From assembly GCF_000214475.1 (NCBI RefSeq), contig NZ_AFII01000002.1, positions 434,001 through 498,000 of the forward strand: a DNA stretch of 64,000 bases. The letters run 5' to 3'. A program made the translations under genes and the position numbers. Within the stretch, counting starts at the first letter, position 1. Every line of letters starts with the position of its first letter. Below are positions 19,494 to 28,856 of this stretch, piece by piece. The notes beneath the pieces are model-generated. The model searched no databases, had not been told where the DNA came from, and was given only the letters and a program-made list of their open reading frames with translations. The stretch is from Parvimonas sp. oral taxon 110 str. F0139 (GTDB lineage: Bacteria > Bacillota > Clostridia > Tissierellales > Peptoniphilaceae).

Positions 19494-20648
19494 ATGGATG
19501 TTTACGAAAAAGCATTGTTGCTTCACGAACAATGGCAAGGAAAATTATCAACAGAATTAAAAGCAAAATTGGAAAATGCTGAGGATTTAACTTATGCATA
19601 TACTCCAGGTGTTGCAAGACCTTGTATGGAAATAAGCAAAGACCCTTCTTTAGCTTATAAATATACAAGTAAAGCTAATACTATTGCTGTTATTTCAGAC
19701 GGAACTGCTGTTTTAGGTCTTGGGGATATAGGTCCTGAAGCTGCAATGCCTGTTATGGAAGGAAAATGCTGTTTATTTAAAAAATTCGGTGGAGTTAATG
19801 CTGTTCCTATAGTTTTAGATACAAAAGATCCAAAGGAAATTATTTCAATTGTAAAAGCTCTTGCTCCTACATTTGGTGGAATTAATCTTGAAGATATTTC
19901 TTCTCCAAGATGTGTTGAAATTGAAAGAACATTAATAGATGAACTTGATATTCCAGTATTCCACGATGACCAACATGGTACTGCAATAGTTGTTACAGCT
20001 GCATTAATCAATGCACTAAAATTAGTTAAAAAAGAAGCTAAGGATATTAAAGTTGTTGTTTCAGGAGCTGGCGCTGCTGGATATTCAATCATAAAATTAA
20101 TTATGATGTTAGGTGTTGAAAATGTAATTGCATTCGACTCAAAAGGTGCAATTAATAAAAAACATTCAGAAAATTATAATTTTGTAAAGAAAGAATTAGC
20201 TGAAATTACAAATAAAGAACAAAAAGATATGACTATGAAAGAAGCATTTGTTGGTGCTGACGTATTCATTGGTGTAAGTCAAAAAGATTTAGTTACTAAA
20301 GAAATGGTCGCTTCAATGAATAAAGATGCGATTGTATTTGCAATGGCAAATCCTCAACCTGAAATTCTTTATGCAGATGCAAAAGAAGCTGGAGCAAGAG
20401 TTGCTGCAACAGGAAGATCCGATATGCCTAACCAAATTAACAATGTAGTTGCTTTCCCTGGAATTTTCAAAGGTGCTTTAGAAGCAAAGGCTAAGAAAAT
20501 TACTGATGAAATGAAACTAGCTGCATCATACGGACTTGCAAGTATGATTCCTGATGACAAAATTAGAGAAGATTATATTATTGTTTCAGCTTTTGAAGAA
20601 AATGTAGCTGATACAGTTGCAAAAGCAGTTTCAGAAAAAGTTAAATAG
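19494..20648 (+). CDS. NAD(P)-dependent malic enzyme
   Basis: Oxidative decarboxylation of malate to pyruvate in the cytoplasm. The 384-residue chain is the short bacterial form without a phosphotransacetylase domain. Malic signature segments are present: YTPGVARPCMEISKD, the metal-site strand FGGINLEDISSPRCVEIER, and DIPVFHDDQHGTAIV. The Rossmann part contains VVSGAGAAGYSIIKL and VFAMANPQPEI. It has its own promoter and terminator, so it is monocistronic. It would feed pyruvate to fermentation and ferredoxin reduction. Cofactor preference (NAD or NADP) cannot be fixed by eye. Confidence 0.95.
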   Translation: MDVYEKALLLHEQWQGKLSTELKAKLENAEDLTYAYTPGVARPCMEISKDPSLAYKYTSKANTIAVISDGTAVLGLGDIGPEAAMPVMEGKCCLFKKFGGVNAVPIVLDTKDPKEIISIVKALAPTFGGINLEDISSPRCVEIERTLIDELDIPVFHDDQHGTAIVVTAALINALKLVKKEAKDIKVVVSGAGAAGYSIIKLIMMLGVENVIAFDSKGAINKKHSENYNFVKKELAEITNKEQKDMTMKEAFVGADVFIGVSQKDLVTKEMVASMNKDAIVFAMANPQPEILYADAKEAGARVAATGRSDMPNQINNVVAFPGIFKGALEAKAKKITDEMKLAASYGLASMIPDDKIREDYIIVSAFEENVADTVAKAVSEKVK

Positions 20649-20663
20649 TAGATATTTAGTAGT

Positions 20664-20692
20664 AAAATCCTCAACAAATGTTGAGGATTTTT
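20664..20692 (+). terminator. Rho-independent terminator after malic enzyme
   Basis: AAATCCTCAAC-AAAT-GTTGAGGATTTTT, a 10-bp stem plus a T-run, 16 nt after the stop. Confidence 0.9.
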
Positions 20693-20699
20693 GGTTATA

Positions 20700-21225
20700 T
20701 TTTTTGGATGTATCTTCGATACATTTAGTTTTGTTTGTAACCAAACAAAACTATGAGATCTCTCCACTTTATTCGCTTCGCTCATTTCGGTCGAGATGAC
20801 GTGTTAGGGGTATTTCTTTACCAGTTGTTATGACGTGAAACTTTTTGTTTACTTAACAATTTTTTTTAGATTATTTATTGTTCACGTTAAGTTATTATAC
20901 GAAGATTTTTCTTTATACGTCATTTTGGCTGGCACGTTAGCGAAACTGATTCTAGCCCTAACTTTTGCTGTTTACAAGAAACAAAGTTAGGACTAGATTG
21001 ACTCCGTTACACTTCGCTAAAAATGATATATTAGGAGAATTTCTTTGCCAGTTGTTATGACGTGAAACTTTTTATTTACTTAACGATTTTTTAAAGATTA
21101 TTTACTGTTCACGTTAAGCTATTATACGAAGATTTTTCCTTATACGTCATTTCGACCGTAGTGGAGAAATCTCACATTTTTGTTGCAAACAAAAATGAAT
21201 GTATCGGAGATACATAAAAAATAAA
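20700..21225. repeat. MITE-like dispersed repeat, composite copy B-C
   Basis: The non-coding gap 20649-21270 is filled by this element. The left end (20705-20805) carries, in reverse orientation, ATGTATCTTCGATACAT, an AGTTTTGTTTG/CAAACAAAACT hairpin, GAGATCTCTCCAC and GGTCGAGATGACGTG. The right end (21140-21222) carries the forward version ending ATTTTTGTTGCAAACAAAAAT and ATGTATCGGAGATACAT. Between them an internal module of about 120 bp (CCAGTTGTTATGACGTGAAAC ... TTCACGTTAAG ... TATACGTCAT) occurs twice, around 20820-20930 and 21045-21150, separated by an unrelated-looking hairpin segment (20935-21010). This looks like a duplication of, or insertion into, the simple element seen at 36.5 kb. 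No transposase is encoded. Confidence 0.8.
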
Positions 21226-21237
21226 TTTGAGAATACA

Positions 21238-21270
21238 AAATGGATTGCCGTTTATCGACAATCCATTTTT
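21238..21270 (-). terminator. Rho-independent terminator of the M20 gene
   Basis: On the minus strand ATGGATTGTCGATAAACGGCAATCCATTTTG forms a stem (ATGGATTG / CAATCCAT) directly after the stop codon, with only a short T-run. Confidence 0.75.
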
Positions 21271-22449
21271 CTAGCTTAAATATTTAAAAACAGTTCCTAA
21301 AACTGCACACATTCCCTTGTAAAACAAACTTTCTTCAACATCGAATTTACTATGATGATGAGGATATATTTTATCTCCTTCGTGAAGCTTCGGATTTGAA
21401 AGCATAAAGTAAGTTCCTTTTGCTCTTTGTAGGAAATAAGCAACATCTTCTCCACCCATGCTCGGATTTTTTATAATTTCAACTGAACCCTCTCCTAAAA
21501 CTTCTTTTGTATTTTCTATAAAAAATTCAGTAAATTTATCATCATTCATTACTACCGGATACATAAAGTGATAAATTGTTTCCGCCTTACAATTGTAAGC
21601 TTTTGCAATTCCATCTGCGATTTCTTCAATTCTCTTTGCAATAAATTCTCTAACTTTTTCGTCTAAAGTTCTAACTGTTCCTTTGATGTAAACAGATTCA
21701 GGAATTACATTATGAGCAGTTCCTCCTCTAATTATTCCAATAGTCAAAACTGCATTTGAAATAGGATTTATTTCTCTTGAAATTATCTTTTGAAGTCCAA
21801 GAACAATTTCTGATGAAACTACAATTGGATCAGCAGAAAGATGAGGTGTTGCGGCATGTGAGGATTTTCCTTTTACATTTATTTCAAAAATATCTGCTGA
21901 TGCCATTATAGCTCCTGCTTTTACTCCTATCTTTCCATATTCAATAGGAATCAAACAACCTTCATGGAGTCCAATTACTGCATCGACTTTTGGATTTTCC
22001 ATACAGCCCTCTTCAATCATAGGTAAAGCTCCTCCCGGTGTTTCCTCTCCAGGTTGAAAAAATATTTTTACAGTTCCCTTAAGTTTATCTCTATTTTCAT
22101 TTAATATCATACAAGCTCCAAGTGCCATTGCAGTATGTCCATCATGTCCGCAAGCATGCATATTTCCATTTGTAGAAGCAAAAGGAAGTCCGGTTTCTTC
22201 AACGACAGGAAGTGCATCGCTATCAGCTCTTATTGCAATACATTTACCTTTTTGTTCTCCGTCGATTTGAACCACAATTGCATTCCCATTTACTAATTTT
22301 TTATAATTTACTCCTATTTCATCTAAAACTTTTGAAATATATTCCATAGTTTTTGGAAGTTCCAATTCTAGCTCTGGAATTTGATGTAAATCTCGTCTAA
22401 TCTTTATAACTTTTTCTTCTTTTTCTTTTACTAATTTTAAAATATCCAT
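21271..22449 (-). CDS. M20 family amidohydrolase (hippurate/N-acyl-amino-acid hydrolase type)
   Basis: A metal-dependent deacylase or aminoacylase that releases amino acids from N-acyl or N-acetyl forms. The 392-residue sequence has the N-terminal RRDLHQIPELELELP, the metal/catalytic segment NMHACGHDGHTAMALG (~100), FQPGEETPGGA (~130), the dimerisation-domain SSHAATPHLSADPI, and the late MGGEDVAYFLQ with a C-terminal HHHSKFDVEE. Spacing and length match the IAA-amidohydrolase/HipO group. AGGAGG lies just before ATG 22449. The exact acyl substrate is not predictable. The gene fits an amino-acid scavenging lifestyle. Confidence 0.92.
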   Translation of the reverse strand: MDILKLVKEKEEKVIKIRRDLHQIPELELELPKTMEYISKVLDEIGVNYKKLVNGNAIVVQIDGEQKGKCIAIRADSDALPVVEETGLPFASTNGNMHACGHDGHTAMALGACMILNENRDKLKGTVKIFFQPGEETPGGALPMIEEGCMENPKVDAVIGLHEGCLIPIEYGKIGVKAGAIMASADIFEINVKGKSSHAATPHLSADPIVVSSEIVLGLQKIISREINPISNAVLTIGIIRGGTAHNVIPESVYIKGTVRTLDEKVREFIAKRIEEIADGIAKAYNCKAETIYHFMYPVVMNDDKFTEFFIENTKEVLGEGSVEIIKNPSMGGEDVAYFLQRAKGTYFMLSNPKLHEGDKIYPHHHSKFDVEESLFYKGMCAVLGTVFKYLS

Positions 22450-22506
22450 AAAAACCTCCTTGTTTTTAATAGAATAATATAGAAATATAATACCACTTTT
22501 TGCAAT

Positions 22507-22530
22507 AAAAAATAGGGTTTCCCCTATTTA
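22507..22530 (-). terminator. Rho-independent terminator of the YczE-like gene
   Basis: On the minus strand AATAGGGGAAACCCTATT is followed by T6, immediately after the stop at 22533. Confidence 0.85.
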
Positions 22531-22532
22531 AT

Positions 22533-23213
22533 TTAAGCAATAACTTCTTTTTCAAATTTTTCTTCGTCTTTATTAATAGACTCAACTAACTCTTCTCCCA
22601 ATATTTTTTTAAGAGAAGGAGCAAGCAATTTTCTTGTGAATTGAATAAAAGGTCCTGCAAAGAATGTTATTATCAAAGTTCCAATTCCGACAACTCCACC
22701 CATCAAATATCCTATAATAACGAGCACAAGATCAGAAATAACCCTTACAGTTCTATAGGAAAATTTTGTCTTATCACTTATTAATTCAGAAATCCCGTCA
22801 GTTGCACCAACTCCTAAATCTGTAAAAATATAAATTGTAACACCATTAGCTATAATAAATGTTCCAATGAAACAAATTATAATTCTGTAAATCATATCTA
22901 AATCTTGTAAATTAAGCCAACCAAAAAGAACATTCATAGCTTCAACTGTATAACCTATTACAAAAATAGCTAAAATTGATGATATATTTATATATTTTCT
23001 ATCAATAAGAAATATTGCACTTAAAAATACTATATTAAAAATTACTGCACAATTTCCATAACTTAATCCTAATTGTTTAGACATTCCAAGGTCAACTGTG
23101 CTTGCAGGGTCAACTCCCAAATTTACTTTAATTGTAAAAAATACACCTATCCCCAAAATAATCATTCCGATTATGGACATAGCAATCCTAATAAATAATT
23201 TATCTTTTTTCAT
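22533..23213 (-). CDS. YczE/YyaS/YitT-type integral membrane protein
   Basis: A 226-residue membrane protein with about five TM helices, the first at residues ~9-28 (IAMSIIGMIILGIGVFFTIK). The pattern NLGVDPASTVDLGMSKQLGLSYGNCAVIFN is typical of the YczE-like family, and a second half repeats a similar motif (DLGVGATDGISELISDKTKFSYRTVR), consistent with an internal duplication. The C-terminal tail is charged and cytoplasmic. The transport or regulatory function of this family is not established. It is monocistronic by its spacing and terminator, and divergent from dnaX. Confidence 0.8.
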   Translation of the reverse strand: MKKDKLFIRIAMSIIGMIILGIGVFFTIKVNLGVDPASTVDLGMSKQLGLSYGNCAVIFNIVFLSAIFLIDRKYINISSILAIFVIGYTVEAMNVLFGWLNLQDLDMIYRIIICFIGTFIIANGVTIYIFTDLGVGATDGISELISDKTKFSYRTVRVISDLVLVIIGYLMGGVVGIGTLIITFFAGPFIQFTRKLLAPSLKKILGEELVESINKDEEKFEKEVIA

Positions 23214-23378
23214 TTTTCTCTCTCCTACCTAGATATTTTATAAAAAATAGAAATAGTTGTCAATGTTTAAAAATGGATTTATAAAGGACTTTGTTAATTT
23301 TTATAAATATTAGATTTTTACAATTTAAAAAACTTGTTTTTTAATATCTCTTTTTTATTTATGATAATAAATTGTTTT

Positions 23379-23572
23379 TATGATATAATATGAATATACT
23401 TATGCATTATAATAAGTATATTCATATTTCATCATAGTTACATAAATTTAGTTATAAAAAAGGAACTATGATATAATATTAATAACTTTATGCCTAATGA
23501 TAAAGCTATTAATATTTCATCATAATTACCTTAATTTAGTTATAAAAATGGAATTATGATATAATATATATA
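23379..23572 (+). repeat. 88-bp tandem repeats with TATAAT and covarying hairpins upstream of dnaX
   Basis: The 394-bp gap before dnaX contains TATGATATAAT three times at an exact 88-bp spacing (TATAAT at 23384-23389, 23472-23477 and 23560-23565). Each full unit also has a hairpin just after the TATAAT and then ATTTCATCATA.TTAC..AATTTAGTTATAAAAA.GGAA. The hairpin stems differ but stay paired: GAATATACTTAT / ATAAGTATATTC in unit 1, TTAATAACTTTAT / ATAAAGCTATTAA in unit 2. The last TATAAT, with TTAGTT 18 nt upstream, is the likely -10 of dnaX. The remaining sequence (23214-23378) is AT-rich without recognised features. Confidence 0.8.
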
Positions 23573-23607
23573 TATAGTACATTAATTAAAATATTAGAGG
23601 TGCAATT

Positions 23608-25239
23608 TTGAAACAAGCTATTTATAGAGAGTTTAGGCCAAAAGATTTTACAAGAGTTGTTGGTCAAGCTCATATTGTTGAAATTTTAAAAAATCAAATA
23701 AGAACTGGAAATTTAGGACATGCCTATCTTTTTTCAGGGATAAGAGGAACAGGAAAGACAAGTTGTGCTAAAATTTTCGCTCGTGCGGTAAATTGCTTAA
23801 ATCCTATTGATGGGAATCCTTGCAACGAATGCGAAAATTGTAAAATGATTTTAGAAGACAAGGCTCTTGAAGTTGTGGAGATGGATGCTGCAAGTAACAG
23901 ACGTATTGACGATATAAGGGAATTAAAGGAAAAAGTAATCTATCCCCCACAAATTGTAAAATACAAAGTTTATATAATCGATGAAGCCCATATGATTACA
24001 AATGAAGGCTTTAATGCTCTTTTAAAGATTTTAGAAGAACCTCCTAAGCATTTAATTTTCATTCTTGCGACAACAGAAATTGACAAACTTCCTGATACAA
24101 TTATTTCAAGATGTCAAAGGTTTGAATTTAAAAGGATTAATAATTCAGACATAGTTGAAAATATAAATTATGTTTTAAATAATCTAAATGTTGAGATAGA
24201 AGAAGATGGAATTAATTTAATTTCTGAGCTTTCTTCAGGGGCAATGAGAGATGCTTTAAGTCTTTTGGATCAGGTTGTTGCAACCGGAAAAGATAAAATT
24301 ACTATTGATGATATTAATGAATGTTTAGGACTTGTGAACTTAAATATGTTATTTGAGCTTTCAAAGTCAATTTTAAATTCATCTAAAAACGAAACTATTG
24401 AAACTTTTAGAAATTTGGTAAAAAACGGAAAGACTCCACATAATATAATCATTGATTTAATCAAACATTTTAGAAATATAATTTTAGTAAAGAGTATAAA
24501 AAAAGAGCTTACAACTTTAAATGATGTTGAGTATAAGAGATATTTAGAACATTCAAATAAATTTGAAATGGATGAGCTTATTTTCATTTTAGAAAATCTT
24601 TTAGATGTTGAAGATAAGATGAAAAAAAGTGATATGCAAAATGCTCTAGCTGAACTTTTAATTATAAAAATCTGTTCATTTAAGAAAGAAAAATCTGAAA
24701 TTGAAAAGAGACTTGAAACCCTTGAAACAATTATTAAAAGTGGAAATTTAAAAGTTGATTTAGTAGAAAGAGAAGATATTTCAAATGAAGTAGAAAAAAA
24801 TATTGAAATAGTTGAAAACACAGAAACTATAGAAGATATAGAAAGTTCTAAAAGCGAAGAAAATACAGAAGCTATAGAAAATATTAAAGAAATAGAACAA
24901 GAAGAAAATATAGAAGATGTTGAACAACCTATAGAAGAAAATAATGAGATTCACGAAAAAATTGAATTAACTTCTTTTAAGGATGTTTTAAAAGAAACTA
25001 TTTTCAAAAAAACAGTTTCTAAACTCTTTGATGAAAGTGTAAAAGAAATTTTCTATTTTCCAAAAGATAATTTCTTGCATATTGATTGTAAAGAATATTT
25101 ATTTAAGTTTGGAAGTTATAAATTAGATGAAAATAATTGTTTTGTTTTAAAAGAAACAGCTGTTTTGAATGATTTCTTTACAAGAGTTAATATGCCTGTT
25201 CAAAACTCATTGACAATTTATGCAAATTTTATTGGTTAG
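23608..25239 (+). CDS. dnaX: DNA polymerase III subunit gamma/tau
   Basis: Clamp-loader ATPase of the replisome. The 543-residue protein starts at TTG 23608 (AGAGGTG 8 nt upstream) with KQAIYREFRPKDFTRVVGQ. It has Walker A GIRGTGKTSCAK (~45), a C4 zinc module CLNPIDGNPCNECENCK, the DEAH-like box YIIDEAHM, the LEEPP sensor segment and the SRCQRFEFKR arginine-finger motif. After the third AAA+ subdomain (~360) comes an acidic Glu/Asn/Ile-rich tether (~390-450) and a short C-terminal tau-like domain. Two serpin-like genes, rather than the usual ybaB, follow directly. Confidence 0.96.
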   Translation: MKQAIYREFRPKDFTRVVGQAHIVEILKNQIRTGNLGHAYLFSGIRGTGKTSCAKIFARAVNCLNPIDGNPCNECENCKMILEDKALEVVEMDAASNRRIDDIRELKEKVIYPPQIVKYKVYIIDEAHMITNEGFNALLKILEEPPKHLIFILATTEIDKLPDTIISRCQRFEFKRINNSDIVENINYVLNNLNVEIEEDGINLISELSSGAMRDALSLLDQVVATGKDKITIDDINECLGLVNLNMLFELSKSILNSSKNETIETFRNLVKNGKTPHNIIIDLIKHFRNIILVKSIKKELTTLNDVEYKRYLEHSNKFEMDELIFILENLLDVEDKMKKSDMQNALAELLIIKICSFKKEKSEIEKRLETLETIIKSGNLKVDLVEREDISNEVEKNIEIVENTETIEDIESSKSEENTEAIENIKEIEQEENIEDVEQPIEENNEIHEKIELTSFKDVLKETIFKKTVSKLFDESVKEIFYFPKDNFLHIDCKEYLFKFGSYKLDENNCFVLKETAVLNDFFTRVNMPVQNSLTIYANFIG

Positions 25240-25285
25240 AATGTTGATTTTTAAGTTATTGTAGTATTAAGAACGGAGGTATCTT

Positions 25286-26434
25286 ATGAAAAGACTATTT
25301 AAAGTTATTTTATTGCTTTTTGTTTCTATTTCACTTACTTCTTGTTTAAGAACTGAGAAGCCATTTCCAGAAAATAGAGAACAACTTGCATTTAATGTCG
25401 ACAAGACAGATTCCATAAACAAATTAAATTTAGAGATTTTTACTAAGCTATTAGAATCTAATGAGGGGAAAAATTTTGTTTTATCTCCCCTTTCAATTCA
25501 GAGATGTTTGGATTTGATTTCTCTTTGCACGGAGGATAGAGAAAATTTAGAGTTCTTAAAGAATTATGATGATGCTCATCTTCAAAACTTAAAATTAAAA
25601 AATTCTAATTTAGCAAATTTAATTTTAATAAATACTAAAATTTTTACTGGAGATACAAAAAATTTAAACTATGATAATATTAAAACTGTTAAAAACGGAA
25701 AAGATGCTACTAAAGTATATCAAGATTTTCAAAAAAAGAATTTGAAAGAAATTCTAGATAAAGAAGAATTCAAGAACGACTTCATTATATCTTTTATTGA
25801 TGCTGTGAATTATGATGCAAAGTGGGATAAAAAGTTCGATGAAAAAAATACAAAAATGAAGGAATTCACAAAATTAGATGATTCTGTAATTAATGTCAAT
25901 ACAATGTATAATCAATTTAAGGATAGTTTAGCTATATCAGATAATGAAAAAGAAGCTTTTGTATTAAGTGCAAACGAGTCAAAAGTTTATTTCATTAAGC
26001 CTAAAACAAAAAATTATTTTTCTTCTAAAAAATTGATGGAATGTATAAAGGCTTTTAATGATAATAGTGAAAAAGCTGATGTAAATTTCTTCTTGCCAAA
26101 GATAGAAACAAAATCAGAAGTTGATTTTAAATCATTATTTTCTGAGCTTGGGCTTGAGAAGATGTTAAATGGTTATAAATTAGAAAAATTATTAGAAAAT
26201 GTTGGAGTTAAAGTAACAGATGCAAAGCAAAATTCAATTCTAAAGATTGATGAGAATGGTGCAAAAGCTAAGGCTGTTACAAAAATAACCAATAAGGCCA
26301 CAGCTATTCCTGGTAAAAAAGAGATAACTATAAAGATGGATAGTCCTTTTTATATTATCATAGTAGACCATGATGAAAAAAGCAAATCAAATCTAATAAC
26401 TTTTTCAGCCTTTATAACAGATCCAAGTAATTAA
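25286..26434 (+). CDS. Serpin-like lipoprotein (copy 1)
   Basis: Secreted lipid-anchored protein of 382 residues. It has a signal peptide with lipobox SLTSC (Cys20). Serpin-fold hallmarks: NFVLSPLSIQRCLDLIS (helix B region), FIDAVNYDAKWDKKFD (strand 3A), VNTMYNQF, VNFFLPKIE, and a hinge/reactive loop ILKIDENGAKAKAVTKITNK followed by PFYIIIVDH and ITFSAFITDPSN. The hinge keeps E-N-G-A but has Lys at alternate positions, where inhibitory serpins carry small residues, so protease inhibition is plausible but not certain. It sits 46 bp after dnaX with GGAGG upstream. A paralogue follows with an almost identical 5' flank (TTAGAATGTTGATTTTTAAG), showing recent tandem duplication. Confidence 0.85.
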   Translation: MKRLFKVILLLFVSISLTSCLRTEKPFPENREQLAFNVDKTDSINKLNLEIFTKLLESNEGKNFVLSPLSIQRCLDLISLCTEDRENLEFLKNYDDAHLQNLKLKNSNLANLILINTKIFTGDTKNLNYDNIKTVKNGKDATKVYQDFQKKNLKEILDKEEFKNDFIISFIDAVNYDAKWDKKFDEKNTKMKEFTKLDDSVINVNTMYNQFKDSLAISDNEKEAFVLSANESKVYFIKPKTKNYFSSKKLMECIKAFNDNSEKADVNFFLPKIETKSEVDFKSLFSELGLEKMLNGYKLEKLLENVGVKVTDAKQNSILKIDENGAKAKAVTKITNKATAIPGKKEITIKMDSPFYIIIVDHDEKSKSNLITFSAFITDPSN

Positions 26435-26496
26435 AAATTTTATCGGTTAGAATGTTGATTTTTAAGTTATCGTAGTATTAAAAACGGAGGTATGCT

Positions 26497-27653
26497 ATGA
26501 AAAAACTATTAAAAACAATTTTTTTGATGTTCATTTCAATTTCTTTAGTATCTTGCACTAAGGCGGAGAAATTATTTCCAGAAAACAGAGACAAACTGGT
26601 ATTTGATGCATCACAGACAAAGCAGACAAATAAAGTAAATATGGATATTTTTACAGCTTTATTAAAAAACAAAAAACTTGATGATAATTTAGTTTTATCC
26701 CCTCTATCCATACAAAGATGTTTGGATTTAATCTCTCTTTGTACAGACGATAGAAAAGACTTACCACTTTTTGAAGTTTATGATAAAGCTCATCTTCAAA
26801 ATTTAAAATTTAAAAATACAAAGTTGGCAAATTTAATTTTGATAAACTTGGAAAACATCAAAGGCGAAACAAAAAATCTTAATTATGACAATATTAAAAC
26901 AGTTAAATCAGCAACAGAAGGAACAAAAGCCTATCAAAAATTCCAAAAATCCAACTTAGATGAAATTTTGGATAAGGAAAAAATATCTGATGATGTTGTA
27001 GCCAGTTTTATCGACACAATTAATTACGAGGTAAAATGGAAACAACCATTTGACGAAAAAAAGACTGAAAAAAGAGATTTTACAAAATCTGACGGCACAA
27101 AAATACAAGTTGATACAATGTATAATCATTTTGAAAATGTAACAGCTATATCTAATGATGTAATGGAAATATTTTCTATTAGGTCAAATGATTCAAATAT
27201 TTATTTTATAAAGCCTAAAGAAGAACATAATTTTTCTGCAGAACAATTAAATGATCTTATAAATACTTTTAAAGAAAGTAAGGAAAGATATGAAGTAAAT
27301 TTCTATTTGCCAAAAATAGATATTAAATCACAGGTTGATTTTATGAATCTATTTCCAAAGATTGGACTTGGCAAATTGTTAAATGAATTCAAAATAGAAA
27401 AATTATTGCCTGATATGAATGTTAAGGTTAGTAAGGCAAAACAAAACGCTATATTAAAAATTGATGAAAAAGGTGCAAAAGCTAAAGCAGTAACAAAAAT
27501 AGATGTTAAAGAGACAAGTATGCCTGTAAAAAACAAAATATTGATATTAAAATGGATAGACCTTTCTATATATTCATTGAAGATTATGATGAAAATAGTA
27601 AGACTGAATTGATAACTTTTTCAGCTTATATCTCAGATCCAAGTAAAAAATAA
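26497..27653 (+). pseudogene. Serpin-like lipoprotein (copy 2), frameshifted near the 3' end
   Basis: Paralogue of the preceding gene, about 385 residues when corrected. It has lipobox SLVSC and the same serpin landmarks: LVLSPLSIQRCLDLIS, FIDTINYEVKWKQPFD, VDTMYNHF, VNFYLPKID, and the hinge ILKIDEKGAKAKAVTKIDVK. As written the frame shifts in an A6 tract (27528-27533) and ends at 27612. One extra A restores KKQNIDIKMDRPFYIFIEDY and the shared C-terminus FSAYISDPSK to 27653. The lost segment is strand s1C/s4B-s5B, needed for the serpin fold. The reactive loop differs from copy 1 (DVKETSMP against NKATAIP), so the pair could target different proteases. Confidence 0.82.
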
Positions 27654-27670
27654 ATTTAATTCAAAGTAAA

Positions 27671-27712
27671 TTAAAGACAGTATCGGATTTTTAGTTCGAT
27701 ATTGTCTTTTTT
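27671..27712 (+). terminator. Rho-independent terminator after the serpin pair
   Basis: AAAGACAGTATCG and CGATATTGTCTTTTTT form a long stem with one wobble. It separates the dnaX-serpin unit from ybaB. A promoter for ybaB follows: TTGATT 27758-27763, 17-nt spacer, TATTAT 27781-27786. Confidence 0.88.
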
Positions 27713-27878
27713 ATACAAAAAATCTTTTAAATTGCTTTATCTTATTATTGTAAATTATTGATTTCTACTCAAAAAAATGCTATTATAAAGTATGATTTTT
27801 AAAGTTTTATGTTATTTGATTAACAAAAAATTTCAATAGCAATGTAAAACTAATTAAGTTATTTTTAGGAGGTAGTTT

Positions 27879-28220
27879 ATGGCTAAAGGTGGTTTCCCTA
27901 AATACGGTGGCGGTATGAATATGGGTAATATGATGAAACAAATGCAAAAAATGCAAAGAGAACTTGAAAACACTCAAAAAATGTTAGATGAAGAAGAAGT
28001 TTCTGCTACTTCAGGTGGTGGAGCAGTTGAAGTAACTGTCAATGGAAAAAAAGAAGTTTTAAGTATTAAGCTTGATCCTGAAGTTGTTGATCCAGATGAC
28101 ATTGAAATGTTACAAGATTTAATTATGACAGCTATAAATGAAGCTAATAGAAAAGCTCAAGAAAAACACGATTCAGAAATCAATAAAATAACAGGCGGAA
28201 TTAATATTCCAGGATTATAA
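27879..28220 (+). CDS. YbaB/EbfC family nucleoid-associated protein
   Basis: A 113-residue dimeric DNA-binding protein. The central region [26 protein letters not shown] (given here in part) forms the long helix, followed by [25 protein letters not shown] and the C-terminal helix. The N-terminus is Gly/Met-rich ([18 protein letters not shown]), as is usual in Firmicutes. AGGAGG lies 8 nt upstream. It is only 2 bp from recR, preserving the widespread ybaB-recR pair, though dnaX is displaced by two serpin genes. Confidence 0.95.
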   Translation: MAKGGFPKYGGGMNMGNMMKQMQKMQRELENTQKMLDEEEVSATSGGGAVEVTVNGKKEVLSIKLDPEVVDPDDIEMLQDLIMTAINEANRKAQEKHDSEINKITGGINIPGL

Positions 28221-28222
28221 AA

Positions 28223-28831
28223 ATGAACAATTATACTAAATCTATAGATGAAGTTATTCATTATTTGTCGAAACTTCCAACTATCGGAAGAAAATCCGCA
28301 ACTAAAATGGCTTTAAAGATTTTAGAAATGGATGATGATTACACAATTGAATTTGCAAAAAGTCTTATAAATATGAAAAAGAATACTCATCATTGTAAAA
28401 TTTGTGGAAATTTAACAGAAGATGAAATCTGCAATATTTGTGCAGATGAAAAAAGAGATAAGTCAATTATTACTGTTGTAGAAGATATGCAAGGTGTTAT
28501 TAGTTTGGAAAAAACTAAGGCTTATAAAGGAACTTATCATATTTTAAATGGTCTTGTTACTCCAAGAGAGGGAATAACTTTGGATGACTTGAATGTAAAT
28601 TCACTTTTAGATAGAATTGAAAAAGATAATGTAAAAGAAGTTATTTTCGCTATTAGTCAAACAATTGACGGCGAATTGACTGAGCTTTATATTGTCGATT
28701 TGCTAAAGAAATTCAAAAATCTTAAAATTTCAAAAATTGCAAATGGAATTCCTATAGGTAGAAGTGTAGATAATTATGATGAATTAACATTTTTAAAGGC
28801 ATTAGAAGATAGAAGAGAGATAGAATATTAG
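28223..28831 (+). CDS. recR: Recombination mediator protein RecR
   Basis: Works with RecO/RecF to load RecA at gaps. The 202-residue protein has an N-terminal helix-hairpin-helix (KLPTIGRKSATKMALKIL), the C4 zinc finger CKICGNLTEDEICNIC (~57-72), a Toprim domain (ITVVEDMQGVISLEKT) and the C-terminal Walker-B-like IANGIPIGRSVDNYDELTF. Length and motif order are canonical. It is tightly spaced between ybaB and azlC. Confidence 0.97.
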   Translation: MNNYTKSIDEVIHYLSKLPTIGRKSATKMALKILEMDDDYTIEFAKSLINMKKNTHHCKICGNLTEDEICNICADEKRDKSIITVVEDMQGVISLEKTKAYKGTYHILNGLVTPREGITLDDLNVNSLLDRIEKDNVKEVIFAISQTIDGELTELYIVDLLKKFKNLKISKIANGIPIGRSVDNYDELTFLKALEDRREIEY

Positions 28832-28856
28832 GTTTCTAATGTTTATGGGGGAAAAT

